Source of the DNA: CAYMFD01 sp964389475
GTDB taxonomy: Bacteria > Bacteroidota > Bacteroidia > Chitinophagales > Saprospiraceae
Assembly (NCBI GenBank): GCA_964389475.1
Contig: CAYMFD010000004.1
Span: forward strand, 1-64,000
Direction of reading: 5' to 3'
DNA length: 64,000 bases
The translations under genes were made by a program, and so were the position numbers. Shown here piece after piece: positions 27,778 to 36,852 of the stretch. How positions within the stretch are numbered: the first letter of the stretch is position 1; every line of letters starts with the position of its first letter. The notes under the pieces are model-generated. The model was not told the origin of the DNA. It did no database searches and saw only the letters and a list, made by a program, of their open reading frames with translations.

Positions 27778-30700
27778 CTACAACTTAACAATACGCTGGT
27801 ACGTGTACCCCTCCCCTACCTCGATGCGTACAAGGTAAACGCCTGGTGACAGTGTCGACATATCTACACGGTAAGTATCCTCAGTGACCAAGTTTGACGT
27901 TGTCGTAAGTGGTTGCCCTTGCGCATCGAAGAGTGTAATCCTAGCTAGTGGACTGGTAACTATAGTCAGCTGGTCCTGTACTGGGTTAGGGTATATTTCA
28001 GCTTTGATGCCCTGCTCTACTTGCAAGGTACTCGTGCTCATCACATTGACTTCGAGAGTTAGGATATCCTCCCCACATGCATTTTCCACGATGAGCGACA
28101 CTAAGTATGTACCCTCTTTTTCATAAGTATGACTGACCGCAGAACCTGCACCAGTAGCTCCATCACCGAAGTCCCAAGTAGTAGCCGTACCTGCAGAACC
28201 CGTAGATACGAAGTCAGCACTCAGGCCCGCTGTAGTGATTGTGGCCTGTGCGACAGGGACATCCTCAACGACTACATAGCCGAACTTTACTCCCGTAGAC
28301 TGCCCAAAGGAATTCTCTACTGTCAGAGATACATCATACACGCCTGCCTGCTGGTAGACGACTACAGGATTTTGCTCTGTACTAGTTGCTGGCGTACCAC
28401 CTACAAAAGACCAACTCCACGAGGTAGGATTATTAGTGGTAAAGTCCATGAAGTTAACCATAAGAGGAGCACATCCGCTCTGTACATCCGCATCAAAGTC
28501 AACAACACTGTTATTGACTTCGATGGTCACCTCTTGGGTAGACGTCTCTGTACCGCACTCCCCCACCACGATAAGGGTGACCGTATATTCGCCAGAGGTG
28601 GTATAAGTATGTGATGCCATAGCTCCAGTACCTGTAGTACCGTCACCAAAGTCCCAGGTGTAGGACGTAGCGCCTACATCGACAGCCGAGCAAGTTACGG
28701 TTGCAGCATTGGTCGTCGCCATAAAGTCACCTGTAGGAGGGGCTATGATGTCAACCGTCACGGCGTAAGTAGCAGTTGCTGTACCGAAGGCATTAGTAGC
28801 TACGACACTTATCTCATATGGGCCGCTCGCGTCAAATGCAGCTGTCGAGCTACTACCCGACACCGTACTCAAGCTACCACCGGATGTCAGCCACTCAAAA
28901 GTGGTTGCATTACTAGATACAGCCTCATAGACAGCCGTAAGCGGACTGCAACCAGATATAGTAGCTGGCCCATCGATCGTGACCGTAGGGTACGCCGTGA
29001 TCTCTATCGTCGCTGTAGCCTCAGTGGTGCCGCAATCATTGGTGGCCGTCTGAGTTATCGTATACGTACCATTGCTAGGAGCTGTGTAGGTGGCACCAGC
29101 TACGGCCACACCATCGACCTCATAAGTCACCATGTCTGCATCGACAGAATTATCAATCATGGTGATAACATTACCTGTCGAGGTAGCTGATAGTGCTGCG
29201 ATCGGGACATCCCTAGCAACGATGTAGTCCGCAAGCATAATCGTATTACTACCGGCAGCATTAGTCGCAGTCAGCTCTACATCGTACGTACCAGCGGTAC
29301 TGTATGTAACTACAGGCGTAGGACTCGTACTCGTACTCGGTGTACCACCCTCAAAGGACCACTGATAAGCCGTAGGGCTACCTGTACTCGTCTGCGTATA
29401 GGTTACCGTCAGATCTACGCAGCCCTCCGTTACGTCAGACGTAAACCCTGCAATAGGCGTACTGTTGGCACTTATCTGCTGAGTAAAGACATCCGTACCA
29501 CAAGCGCTAGTGGCTGTTAAGGTCACTGTGTATACACCTCCCATGGCATAAGTATGGGTAGGATTGGGGGCTGTACTCGAGTTGCCATCACCGAAATCCC
29601 AACTGTAGGTCGTAGCATCAGCACTAGTGTTGGTAAAGGTGGCTGTTAATTGGTTTACAATCACCATAAAGGCGGCAATAGGTGCAGGCTCAATAACCAC
29701 GTGATCTGACACGATTATACTATCCGTACCTATGCTATTGGTCACCACCAGTTTTACATCATATGATCCAGCCACATTGTAGGTCACGGTCGGATTGGGG
29801 ATCGTACTGGTAGTAGGTGTACCACCAGCGAAAGTCCACTGGTAAGTGTCAAGATTATTCTGATCATTGGCCACAAAGGCCGCCACAAAACCCTCACAAA
29901 GAACATCGGCAGGAAAGAAGTTGCTGGTAAAACTGGCACTCGGCGGTATGGCAATGTCGATGATCTGTTGATCAGTTATCGTACCACATAGATTAGTAGC
30001 TGTCATCACCACTGTATAATCGTCGGGACTACCGTAAGTATGTGATGTCGTCAAGCCTGAGCCCGTGGTACCATCACCGAAATCCCAAGTCACTGAGGTC
30101 GCTCCAGTACCCGTGTAGGTAAAGTCGGCTGCCAGAAACGAATTGGTAACTGTGAAGCCACCGCTAGGTACATCTGAGGCAGTAATATAGTCAACTAAAT
30201 CAGCGGTGTCTTTAAGTCCTGATGGGCTAGTTACGATCAGTCTTGTGTCATAGACTCCGGCTGCATCATAGGTTACACTCGGATTCGCAATACTAGACGT
30301 ACTAGGTGTACCGCCCTGGAATAACCAATCGTAGCTCGCTACATTAATAGAGGCACCTGCATCATACTGCACATCAAAGCTCACACAGCCTGCGTCTACA
30401 TCACTGGCAACAGAGGCGGTCGGGGCAGAAATTACTGTAATCGTCTCCGTATAAATATCATCGCATACCCCATTGATAACGATCAGCGTTACCGTGTATG
30501 TCCCGTCCGTAGCGTAGGTATGACTAGGCTCAAAGTCTGAGCTAAAAGTACCATCACCGAAAGACCAACTGTAGCTCTGCCCACCGAAGGAAATATTACT
30601 GAAATCTACTAGGGTACCGAACGAACTAGTGATAAACTCCGCTACTGGCTGCTCCACGATCTCAACTAGATCAGTAAATACCTGTGTATTAGACCCAATA

Positions 30701-32091
30701 GAATTAGTCACGGTAAGTGTCACATCGTATAATCCCGGTATGTCATAAAGCACGGCTGGATCTTGCAACGTACTAGTCGCAGGATTACCACCCTCGAATG
30801 ACCAACTCCACGAGGTAGGGTTACCAGCAGAGTCATCATCAAACTGGACATCAGCAACACCACCACTGGGAAGTGAAGCACATTGCTCAAAGTACGTGAC
30901 GTCTACACCTGGAGTAGGAGCACTACCTCCGGTACCCGTGCAAGTTGCCAAGCAGTTTCTGCTTAGGTAATGACTTTCTATATCAGAAATAGAGTTATTG
31001 GACCATGTATTCGAGCTATTGACTGAAGGCGACATAATGAAATTACTACCACCATCATGTACAGCATCGAAGTTATGACCGAGCTCATGGCTAACGAGTA
31101 CTCGCTTGAGGTTACCGTTACTACTGAAGTCCTCTAGGAGGTTATACCGATTACCCGTACATACAACCCCTACAAAAGCTAGGCCTATGGTGCCATTACT
31201 ACCTTGGAATGCGATATTTCGCTCCGTCCATAATGAACCCACATCATGCGTAAAAGAGAATCCACCACCTCCCCAATTCGCAAAGAAGTTAAGTAGTGTA
31301 CTCGCGTTATTGGTCGATGGGAATGGATCTTGACCGCTTGAGGTCGGGACGAATATCTCGGATATGAAAAACTGCAACTCATCCGCGAACTCATCATCAT
31401 AGTTAGTCTGCACATCGTTAGCCACACCTAGGGCATGATTCTCCACTCCAGAAAACGAACCATATAGCTGAAACATGCTAAAGTCATTGGCAATAGCCCA
31501 CTCTACTTCGAAGCATGACATCATATTCTTGCGACTATTATCTACATCAGTCTTGATCGACTCGCCTTGTCGCATAGCATCCGTCACACCGCAGGTCGCA
31601 GGTGCATCTTGCTTGACCTTGGTTACATCGTATACGACATACTCACTTTTTTTTGCTTGTTTGTAAAAGTGGCGCAACGGCTCTACATAGTACTGCTTAC
31701 CACCCGTGCTGATCCGTCCATAGACGAAGTCTTCATTAAGCGTGATGGAGGCCTTACTGCCTAGGTCACCTCGGACTGCACCTATAGTAGGTATGGGTCG
31801 CTTATGATCTGTGTAAATCACCTCACCTGCGTCGCCTACAGCTCGTCCTTGGTAAGTGGGGCTATATAGGGGTCGCTCCGAGAGTACTAGTTCGACCATC
31901 TCACCCTCTATGGGTAGGGCGACGACGATCGTATTGGATGTTGACTTGCGCTGTGCTAGTGCCTGATTGACGGGGATATTGACAACACTGCTTTCTTCAA
32001 AAAAACTACCTAGTACATCGGCTCTATCTTGAGCGGTTGAGGCCTGGCAGAGTACTACTGAAAATAGTAGACTTACGAACAATCTTAACAT
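27778..32091 (-). CDS. M12B-like metalloprotease with twelve PKD domains, T9SS cargo
   Basis: I prefer the ATG at 32091 (MLRLFVSLLFSVVL, signal peptide ending STAQ) over an in-frame start 45 bases upstream; the product is then 1,437 aa. The propeptide-like N-terminal third is followed by a reprolysin-type catalytic domain with HELGHNFDAVHD and a Met-turn IMSPSV. The conserved third His and the following Asp are as in M12B enzymes. Twelve PKD domains then form six alternating pairs. Odd-numbered ones have FEGGTPSTS-type loops and a GC near the start, while even-numbered ones have WDFGDGTTG. A T9SS type A sorting domain ends the protein. It is probably a surface protease on a long stalk. Confidence 0.9.
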   Translation of the reverse strand: MLRLFVSLLFSVVLCQASTAQDRADVLGSFFEESSVVNIPVNQALAQRKSTSNTIVVALPIEGEMVELVLSERPLYSPTYQGRAVGDAGEVIYTDHKRPIPTIGAVRGDLGSKASITLNEDFVYGRISTGGKQYYVEPLRHFYKQAKKSEYVVYDVTKVKQDAPATCGVTDAMRQGESIKTDVDNSRKNMMSCFEVEWAIANDFSMFQLYGSFSGVENHALGVANDVQTNYDDEFADELQFFISEIFVPTSSGQDPFPSTNNASTLLNFFANWGGGGFSFTHDVGSLWTERNIAFQGSNGTIGLAFVGVVCTGNRYNLLEDFSSNGNLKRVLVSHELGHNFDAVHDGGSNFIMSPSVNSSNTWSNNSISDIESHYLSRNCLATCTGTGGSAPTPGVDVTYFEQCASLPSGGVADVQFDDDSAGNPTSWSWSFEGGNPATSTLQDPAVLYDIPGLYDVTLTVTNSIGSNTQVFTDLVEIVEQPVAEFITSSFGTLVDFSNISFGGQSYSWSFGDGTFSSDFEPSHTYATDGTYTVTLIVINGVCDDIYTETITVISAPTASVASDVDAGCVSFDVQYDAGASINVASYDWLFQGGTPSTSSIANPSVTYDAAGVYDTRLIVTSPSGLKDTADLVDYITASDVPSGGFTVTNSFLAADFTYTGTGATSVTWDFGDGTTGSGLTTSHTYGSPDDYTVVMTATNLCGTITDQQIIDIAIPPSASFTSNFFPADVLCEGFVAAFVANDQNNLDTYQWTFAGGTPTTSTIPNPTVTYNVAGSYDVKLVVTNSIGTDSIIVSDHVVIEPAPIAAFMVIVNQLTATFTNTSADATTYSWDFGDGNSSTAPNPTHTYAMGGVYTVTLTATSACGTDVFTQQISANSTPIAGFTSDVTEGCVDLTVTYTQTSTGSPTAYQWSFEGGTPSTSTSPTPVVTYSTAGTYDVELTATNAAGSNTIMLADYIVARDVPIAALSATSTGNVITMIDNSVDADMVTYEVDGVAVAGATYTAPSNGTYTITQTATNDCGTTEATATIEITAYPTVTIDGPATISGCSPLTAVYEAVSSNATTFEWLTSGGSLSTVSGSSSTAAFDASGPYEISVVATNAFGTATATYAVTVDIIAPPTGDFMATTNAATVTCSAVDVGATSYTWDFGDGTTGTGAMASHTYTTSGEYTVTLIVVGECGTETSTQEVTIEVNNSVVDFDADVQSGCAPLMVNFMDFTTNNPTSWSWSFVGGTPATSTEQNPVVVYQQAGVYDVSLTVENSFGQSTGVKFGYVVVEDVPVAQATITTAGLSADFVSTGSAGTATTWDFGDGATGAGSAVSHTYEKEGTYLVSLIVENACGEDILTLEVNVMSTSTLQVEQGIKAEIYPNPVQDQLTIVTSPLARITLFDAQGQPLTTTSNLVTEDTYRVDMSTLSPGVYLVRIEVGEGYTYQRIVKL

Positions 32092-32218
32092 GAATCCAAT
32101 TTTTTGGTCTGAGAACAATTGACTTAGCAAAATCATTATTGCCTCATTGGGACGATGCGAAAATACAATTTACCGTTAATTAATGGCTGTATGATGTTAC
32201 TATGCTGCCAACCCAACG

Positions 32219-32248
32219 TTTGTAACAGTAGACAATTCACTATCTTCG
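32219..32248 (+). promoter_or_regulatory. Promoter candidate for the 198-residue membrane protein
   Basis: TTTG (32219-32222) is followed after 18 bases by TATCTTCG (32241-32248), one mismatch from TAnnTTTG. The ATG at 32273 lies 24 bases downstream. It is in the divergent intergenic region shared with the M12B protease gene. Confidence 0.5.
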
Positions 32249-32272
32249 AAAAATAATAACAACCACGAGCCG

Positions 32273-32869
32273 ATGAAATCTTTATTAATCAGTCTACTGA
32301 CCCTCACATTTCTACTTGCAATAGTAGATGACGCCAATGCTCAACGACGTAAAACGAAGAAGCGCAGAACCGATCGTACAGAAGACACCAGAAAGGTCGA
32401 GGAGGTAAACCTACTGAAAGACAGGCTCACCTATGAGCTGGGCCTGGGTAATCTCTCTTTATTTGGCCGAAACTTTGAGGCAGGTGCAAGAGCCAGTGTA
32501 GGCTATAAGCTAACTAACTTTTTAACAGCAGGGGTTACAGGTAAGTACATCTTTAACCTGTTTAACAATGGCGTTGAGAGTATATCTAGTAGCAGACGTG
32601 GTGTAGGCCCTTTTGTAAACCTAAAGGTCTATGAGGGCTTTTATGCCAAAGGCTTATACGAATTCGGACGATATGATCAGATCTTCTCAAGTGGTAGCCG
32701 GCTATTCAAAGACCCACTAGCCCTCAGAGCTCCTTGGGCAGGTATAGGCAGGGTACAGGGCAATGACACTTGGAGTTTTGGGTTTGAGTTGCTTTTTCCG
32801 CTTGATAATGACGTGCGAAATGCCGCGGGCATACTTGAGTACTATGCTATGTTTAGCTATAATTTCTAG
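32273..32869 (+). CDS. Predicted small outer-membrane beta-barrel protein
   Basis: The 198-residue protein has a clear signal peptide (MKSLLISLLTLTFLLAIVDDANAQ) and a very basic stretch just after cleavage (RRKTKKRRTDR). Alternating amphipathic strands with aromatic residues follow (LTYELGLGNLSLF, ASVGYKLTNFL, VNLKVYEGFYAKGLYEFG) up to a final YAMFSYNF. The terminal Phe and strand pattern suggest a small OmpW/OMP_b-brl-like barrel. It is the only plus-strand gene in the first 50 kb. Its stop codon shares a CTAG with the stop of cmk on the other strand. The exact family is unknown. Confidence 0.75.
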   Translation: MKSLLISLLTLTFLLAIVDDANAQRRKTKKRRTDRTEDTRKVEEVNLLKDRLTYELGLGNLSLFGRNFEAGARASVGYKLTNFLTAGVTGKYIFNLFNNGVESISSSRRGVGPFVNLKVYEGFYAKGLYEFGRYDQIFSSGSRLFKDPLALRAPWAGIGRVQGNDTWSFGFELLFPLDNDVRNAAGILEYYAMFSYNF

Positions 32870-33525
32870 CGTCTATTGTCTACTAGCTTAAGCGCTACAG
32901 ATAGTTGCTCATCCCTGGTCAATAAGGTGTTGTCTAGCAGGTATGCATCATTAGCACGCCTCAGGGGACTATGATCTCTCGTACTATCTATGTGGTCACG
33001 CTTGAGTAGGTTGGCTTTTACAGCTTCGTACTCTACGGCTACCCCTTTGGCTTTGAGTTCTTGTAATCTCCTGCTGACTCGCTCGTCGATGCTTGCCGTC
33101 ACAAAGATTTTGAGATCAGCATCAGGAAAGACTACCGTGCCGATATCTCTACCATCCATAACTATATCCTGCTCTGCGGCTAGGAGCCTTTGTCTAGCTA
33201 CTAGATCGTCTCGCACTAGGCCTATCGTTGCCACCTCGCTGACCTTGGCCGCTACTCTGGGCATCCTGATCTGCTTAGTCACGTCAACACCATTGAGCCA
33301 CACTTGCTGACTCTTTTCACCTCTCTTAAATACTATCTGGATCTTAGACAAGGCGTCACGAATAGCTGCCGTGTCTCTGAGCTCAATACCTGCGTCTATC
33401 AGGTACAAGGTCACTGCACGATACATAGCACCTGTATCAACAAAAAGGAAGTGAAGGTGGGCAGCTAACTGGCGAGCTAACGTCGACTTACCACAGCTAC
33501 TATATCCGTCGATGGCAATGATCAC
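32866..33525 (-). CDS. cmk: Cytidylate kinase
   Basis: The 219-residue enzyme phosphorylates CMP and dCMP using ATP. The P-loop GYSSCGKST is at residues 7-15 (a Ser-Cys variant of the usual G.SGSGKS). The VDTGAMYRAVTLYL, MDGRDIGTVVFPDAD and SLRQ-like RDSSR.. motifs of Cmk are all present. It starts two bases after the stop of the 1,082-residue T9SS gene and so is probably transcribed with it. Its final CTAG overlaps the opposite-strand gene end. Confidence 0.96.
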   Translation of the reverse strand: MIIAIDGYSSCGKSTLARQLAAHLHFLFVDTGAMYRAVTLYLIDAGIELRDTAAIRDALSKIQIVFKRGEKSQQVWLNGVDVTKQIRMPRVAAKVSEVATIGLVRDDLVARQRLLAAEQDIVMDGRDIGTVVFPDADLKIFVTASIDERVSRRLQELKAKGVAVEYEAVKANLLKRDHIDSTRDHSPLRRANDAYLLDNTLLTRDEQLSVALKLVDNRR

Positions 33526-33527
33526 CT

Positions 33528-36500
33528 CTACCTGATTACGGTAATGGTCCCAGTCTTGGTAATGACCTCATTACCATCATTAACTTGAAATGACATGACG
33601 TAGACGCCTGGTATAGCGGGTCGACCCTTGAAGGTACCATCCCATAAGTCGGCGGTGCGATCAATGACGGTATCCTCTAGGCTAAAAACCTGCTCGCCCC
33701 ATCGATCATAGATGACAAAATAATCGAGCTGTAGCTCTGTATTGGCACCGAGTCTGAAGTAGCGATTACCTTCGACGCTACTAGATGGATTTATGACATT
33801 AGACCAGGCCAGCTGTGTCTCTGGTCTTACAGATAGGAAGTACGTCTCCTCAACCAGGCAACCGTCATCAAAGAACACGGTGACAAGATAACTCGTCTGT
33901 GCATCAGGACTCACGCTTACCTCCGTGCAACCTTCGCAAAGCATACCTCCAGGCATACTCTCCCAGAAGATACTGTCGATCACGTGATTAACGAATGCTG
34001 TCGTGTTAATCGATAGTTGATCGCTACCACCCTCTATAATATCACCAGAGCCTGAGATCATAAGATCAGGCTGTGAGGGTATCTCTATCTGTATCGACTC
34101 GCCATCATCGCAGTTATTATCGTCTACGACCTCTATGTCATAATCTCCAGCTGCCAAATCGATATCATCTAAATCTTGCGTCACAGAACCATTGATAAAG
34201 AAGGTATAGGGTCCTTGTCCGCCGGTAGCTGATAGCGACACTGTACCTGTACTATCATCGTAACAGTCTGGATTATCCGTATCTAAGACCAACTGTGGGC
34301 TATCAAATAGCTCCAGCATGACGCTATCCGTATATGTACACTGTCCTTCTACGATCGTATAATAAAACACATGAGCACCTGGACCTAGACTGTCTACGAT
34401 TACTGCACCACTCACAGGATCTATAAAATCTCCACTCCACACACCATCAGTACTCACACTAGCACCAGTCACAACGGGATCATAGTCTATGACTCCACCC
34501 ATTGCGTCCGTACACATCTGACCAAAGATACCGTCTATCTGTATGTCGACGGCACCGCAGGGTGTAGCACTACACGTGGTCATACTCTGCAGGTCACTCC
34601 AGCAGCCACATTCGGTCTGGACTACCATATTAAATGTCACTTGCTGACCGCTAGATAAACCGTCCAGGGTGTAGGTATTGCTGCTGCCTGTATATATCTG
34701 CACCCCATTGGTATCTATAGCTACACTCGTTATGCAGTCATCCATAGGCCATTCGAGCACTATCATGCCTTGGTCACCGGTACATGTAATCGCAGGAGCA
34801 GCCTGCATAGGCTGTACGGTTACAACTGCTGTCTCTACAGTATCACTGCAGGCTCCGGCAGTACCCGTGAGCGACAGCTGGTAGAGTCCGTCATCGGACC
34901 ACTCAAAACCATACTGGTCTGACCCCAGATCTACTGGCGCTGCACCCGATGTATTCCACAGCAAGATCACGCCATTGTCGCCTGTATAAGTAGCCACAAG
35001 TTGTTCGCCTACACACACAGAGTCAGCCACATCGAAGCTCACATCGGGTATAGGTAGTCGAGAAATGTCTATGCAAGTCGTATCACTAACGCCACAAGCG
35101 CTGGTAGTAAATACACACAAAGTAGAGGTAGTAACGCTGGACCAGTCAATAGTCGCTGTACCGGTACCTGCCCAGGTCAGATCTATCTCCGGCATATACC
35201 ACCAGATACTATCTTCATTACCATCCGTAGCTAGCTGGTAAATAGTAGCTATCTCATCAGGACAAATATCTTCGTCAGGATCGATAAAGACTGGGGTCCC
35301 TAGCGCAAATGCAGAAGCATCAGCCATGATTGGGCCTATGGTAAATGAGCATGGAATACCATCTCGGTATAAGTCTATCGTCACAGAATAACTCGCACCA
35401 GCCGAAGCGGTTAATATCGAATCAGTACCGACCGTACCGTTAGTATCGTCTAGCCACGTGAAAATTATACTGTCGACAGGATAGGCTGTACTATCTATAT
35501 GATAAGCTAGATCGATGGCTCCAGGGCTACAATTACCTAATTGAAAATCACCATACAGATTCTGCTCCTCGATAATGACATTGACCATACTATCACAACC
35601 TACAGTTGTCTGACCGAAGGTGTAAAATCCACCATCTGCAGCATTATTGATTGTGATGGTTGAGCCTATGACTATAGGGTAACTATCTGGACAAGCGGCT
35701 ACCACCATATCTGTCCTGCCGCTAGTAATCGACTCTACGTAGACTGACTCCTCATAGGAGCACCCAGCTAAGTCGCCTGTCAACATTACGGTCTCCTGTA
35801 CGAAACCCGGCGAAAATATAGAGCCTGACATCCAGCTCACGCCATTTTGGAAAGGACCCAAGTAAGGGAAATCTTCTATACAGATCTCAACCGTATCGAA
35901 TACGACAGGATCCAGGTCCGCCACTATGACAGAAAAGAATAATGAATCGGTCTGATCACAATCATTATCGGCCCAAGCCATAAAGGTGTAAGCGCCTGGA
36001 TCTATGAGAGGTACAGAAATCGTTTGAAGGTTTGTGTTTATCAATTCACCCCATCCATCGGCATCCCTATCCGGCATACTATCAGTAGGAGGACTAATTC
36101 TCCAGTTGTAATCGATCAAGCTATCTACTCCGGCTAGCGTGACATCAAATGCGTTAATACCGGAACATACGGTATCGCCATCCATGACTAAGCTACTGCC
36201 CAGGCTATCTGGCTCATCAATAGCAAAAGGCTGATTACCAAAGTCCACAGACACCACATAGTCACACTGAGATCCACCACAGCCGTCCACATAAAAGTAG
36301 TAGATCTGACCTGGTATCAAGCCCCCAACAGCAATGGTCGCCGGTCGAGGTGTCAGCAGATTTACATCACACTCATTGTAACACGCTAGTATCGAAGGAT
36401 TTTGAAGGTCACAACCATCCATCAACCCTGCCTGAATACCTCTATACTTGGGAGCACCATTGGCGAAAGCGGTGGTACAGTTACTTGGTGTAACCGTCAG

Positions 36501-36761
36501 CGCTATGCTATCAGACCCCGCGACAAAGGCAAACCAGCTCATATTATCTGGATCACCGCCATCTGTACAGAGGCGATCTGGCTGAGGCATGTAAAGGCTA
36601 TCAGGCATACGAGCCGTGAAACCGTCAAGACAATCTATATCACAAAGAATAGGAGCACCATTGGGTACGCTAGGATCACAATACAGACCTGCCGTCATAT
36701 TACACTGAGAGACAGCACAATAGACAAGGTGTGTCAATAAAATTGTGAAAAATAACCTCAT
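33528..36761 (-). CDS. T9SS type B surface protein (gliding-motility C-terminal domain)
   Basis: I choose the ATG at 36761 (MRLFFTILLTHLVYC, signal peptide); the in-frame ATG at 36776 adds five residues. The product is about 1,077 aa. Its N-terminal half is a disulfide-rich module set (CDIDCLDGF, CDPSVPNGAPILC). PKD/Ig-like beta domains and one SprB repeat (DCYDDSTGTVSLS) follow. The ending is the type B sorting domain with the WDGTFKGRPAIPGVYV signature (CHU_C/gliding-motility-associated C-terminal domain). Such proteins are exported by T9SS and can be attached to the cell surface, often as adhesins. The ligand is unknown. A -7 candidate lies upstream at 36812-36819. Confidence 0.88.
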   Translation of the reverse strand: MRLFFTILLTHLVYCAVSQCNMTAGLYCDPSVPNGAPILCDIDCLDGFTARMPDSLYMPQPDRLCTDGGDPDNMSWFAFVAGSDSIALTVTPSNCTTAFANGAPKYRGIQAGLMDGCDLQNPSILACYNECDVNLLTPRPATIAVGGLIPGQIYYFYVDGCGGSQCDYVVSVDFGNQPFAIDEPDSLGSSLVMDGDTVCSGINAFDVTLAGVDSLIDYNWRISPPTDSMPDRDADGWGELINTNLQTISVPLIDPGAYTFMAWADNDCDQTDSLFFSVIVADLDPVVFDTVEICIEDFPYLGPFQNGVSWMSGSIFSPGFVQETVMLTGDLAGCSYEESVYVESITSGRTDMVVAACPDSYPIVIGSTITINNAADGGFYTFGQTTVGCDSMVNVIIEEQNLYGDFQLGNCSPGAIDLAYHIDSTAYPVDSIIFTWLDDTNGTVGTDSILTASAGASYSVTIDLYRDGIPCSFTIGPIMADASAFALGTPVFIDPDEDICPDEIATIYQLATDGNEDSIWWYMPEIDLTWAGTGTATIDWSSVTTSTLCVFTTSACGVSDTTCIDISRLPIPDVSFDVADSVCVGEQLVATYTGDNGVILLWNTSGAAPVDLGSDQYGFEWSDDGLYQLSLTGTAGACSDTVETAVVTVQPMQAAPAITCTGDQGMIVLEWPMDDCITSVAIDTNGVQIYTGSSNTYTLDGLSSGQQVTFNMVVQTECGCWSDLQSMTTCSATPCGAVDIQIDGIFGQMCTDAMGGVIDYDPVVTGASVSTDGVWSGDFIDPVSGAVIVDSLGPGAHVFYYTIVEGQCTYTDSVMLELFDSPQLVLDTDNPDCYDDSTGTVSLSATGGQGPYTFFINGSVTQDLDDIDLAAGDYDIEVVDDNNCDDGESIQIEIPSQPDLMISGSGDIIEGGSDQLSINTTAFVNHVIDSIFWESMPGGMLCEGCTEVSVSPDAQTSYLVTVFFDDGCLVEETYFLSVRPETQLAWSNVINPSSSVEGNRYFRLGANTELQLDYFVIYDRWGEQVFSLEDTVIDRTADLWDGTFKGRPAIPGVYVMSFQVNDGNEVITKTGTITVIR

Positions 36762-36811
36762 GGGAAGCAGGTGCATTTAACTGGGGAGCCTCTAATTAGC
36801 CCACAAAGATG

Positions 36812-36819
36812 CAAAATTA
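36812..36819 (-). promoter_or_regulatory. Candidate -7 element, type B protein gene
   Basis: On the minus strand this reads TAATTTTG, an exact TAnnTTTG match 50 bases before the preferred start. No -33 element was found. Confidence 0.3.
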
Positions 36820-36852
36820 TTATCCCAGCACCCTAAGTTTAGGCTACCAAAA

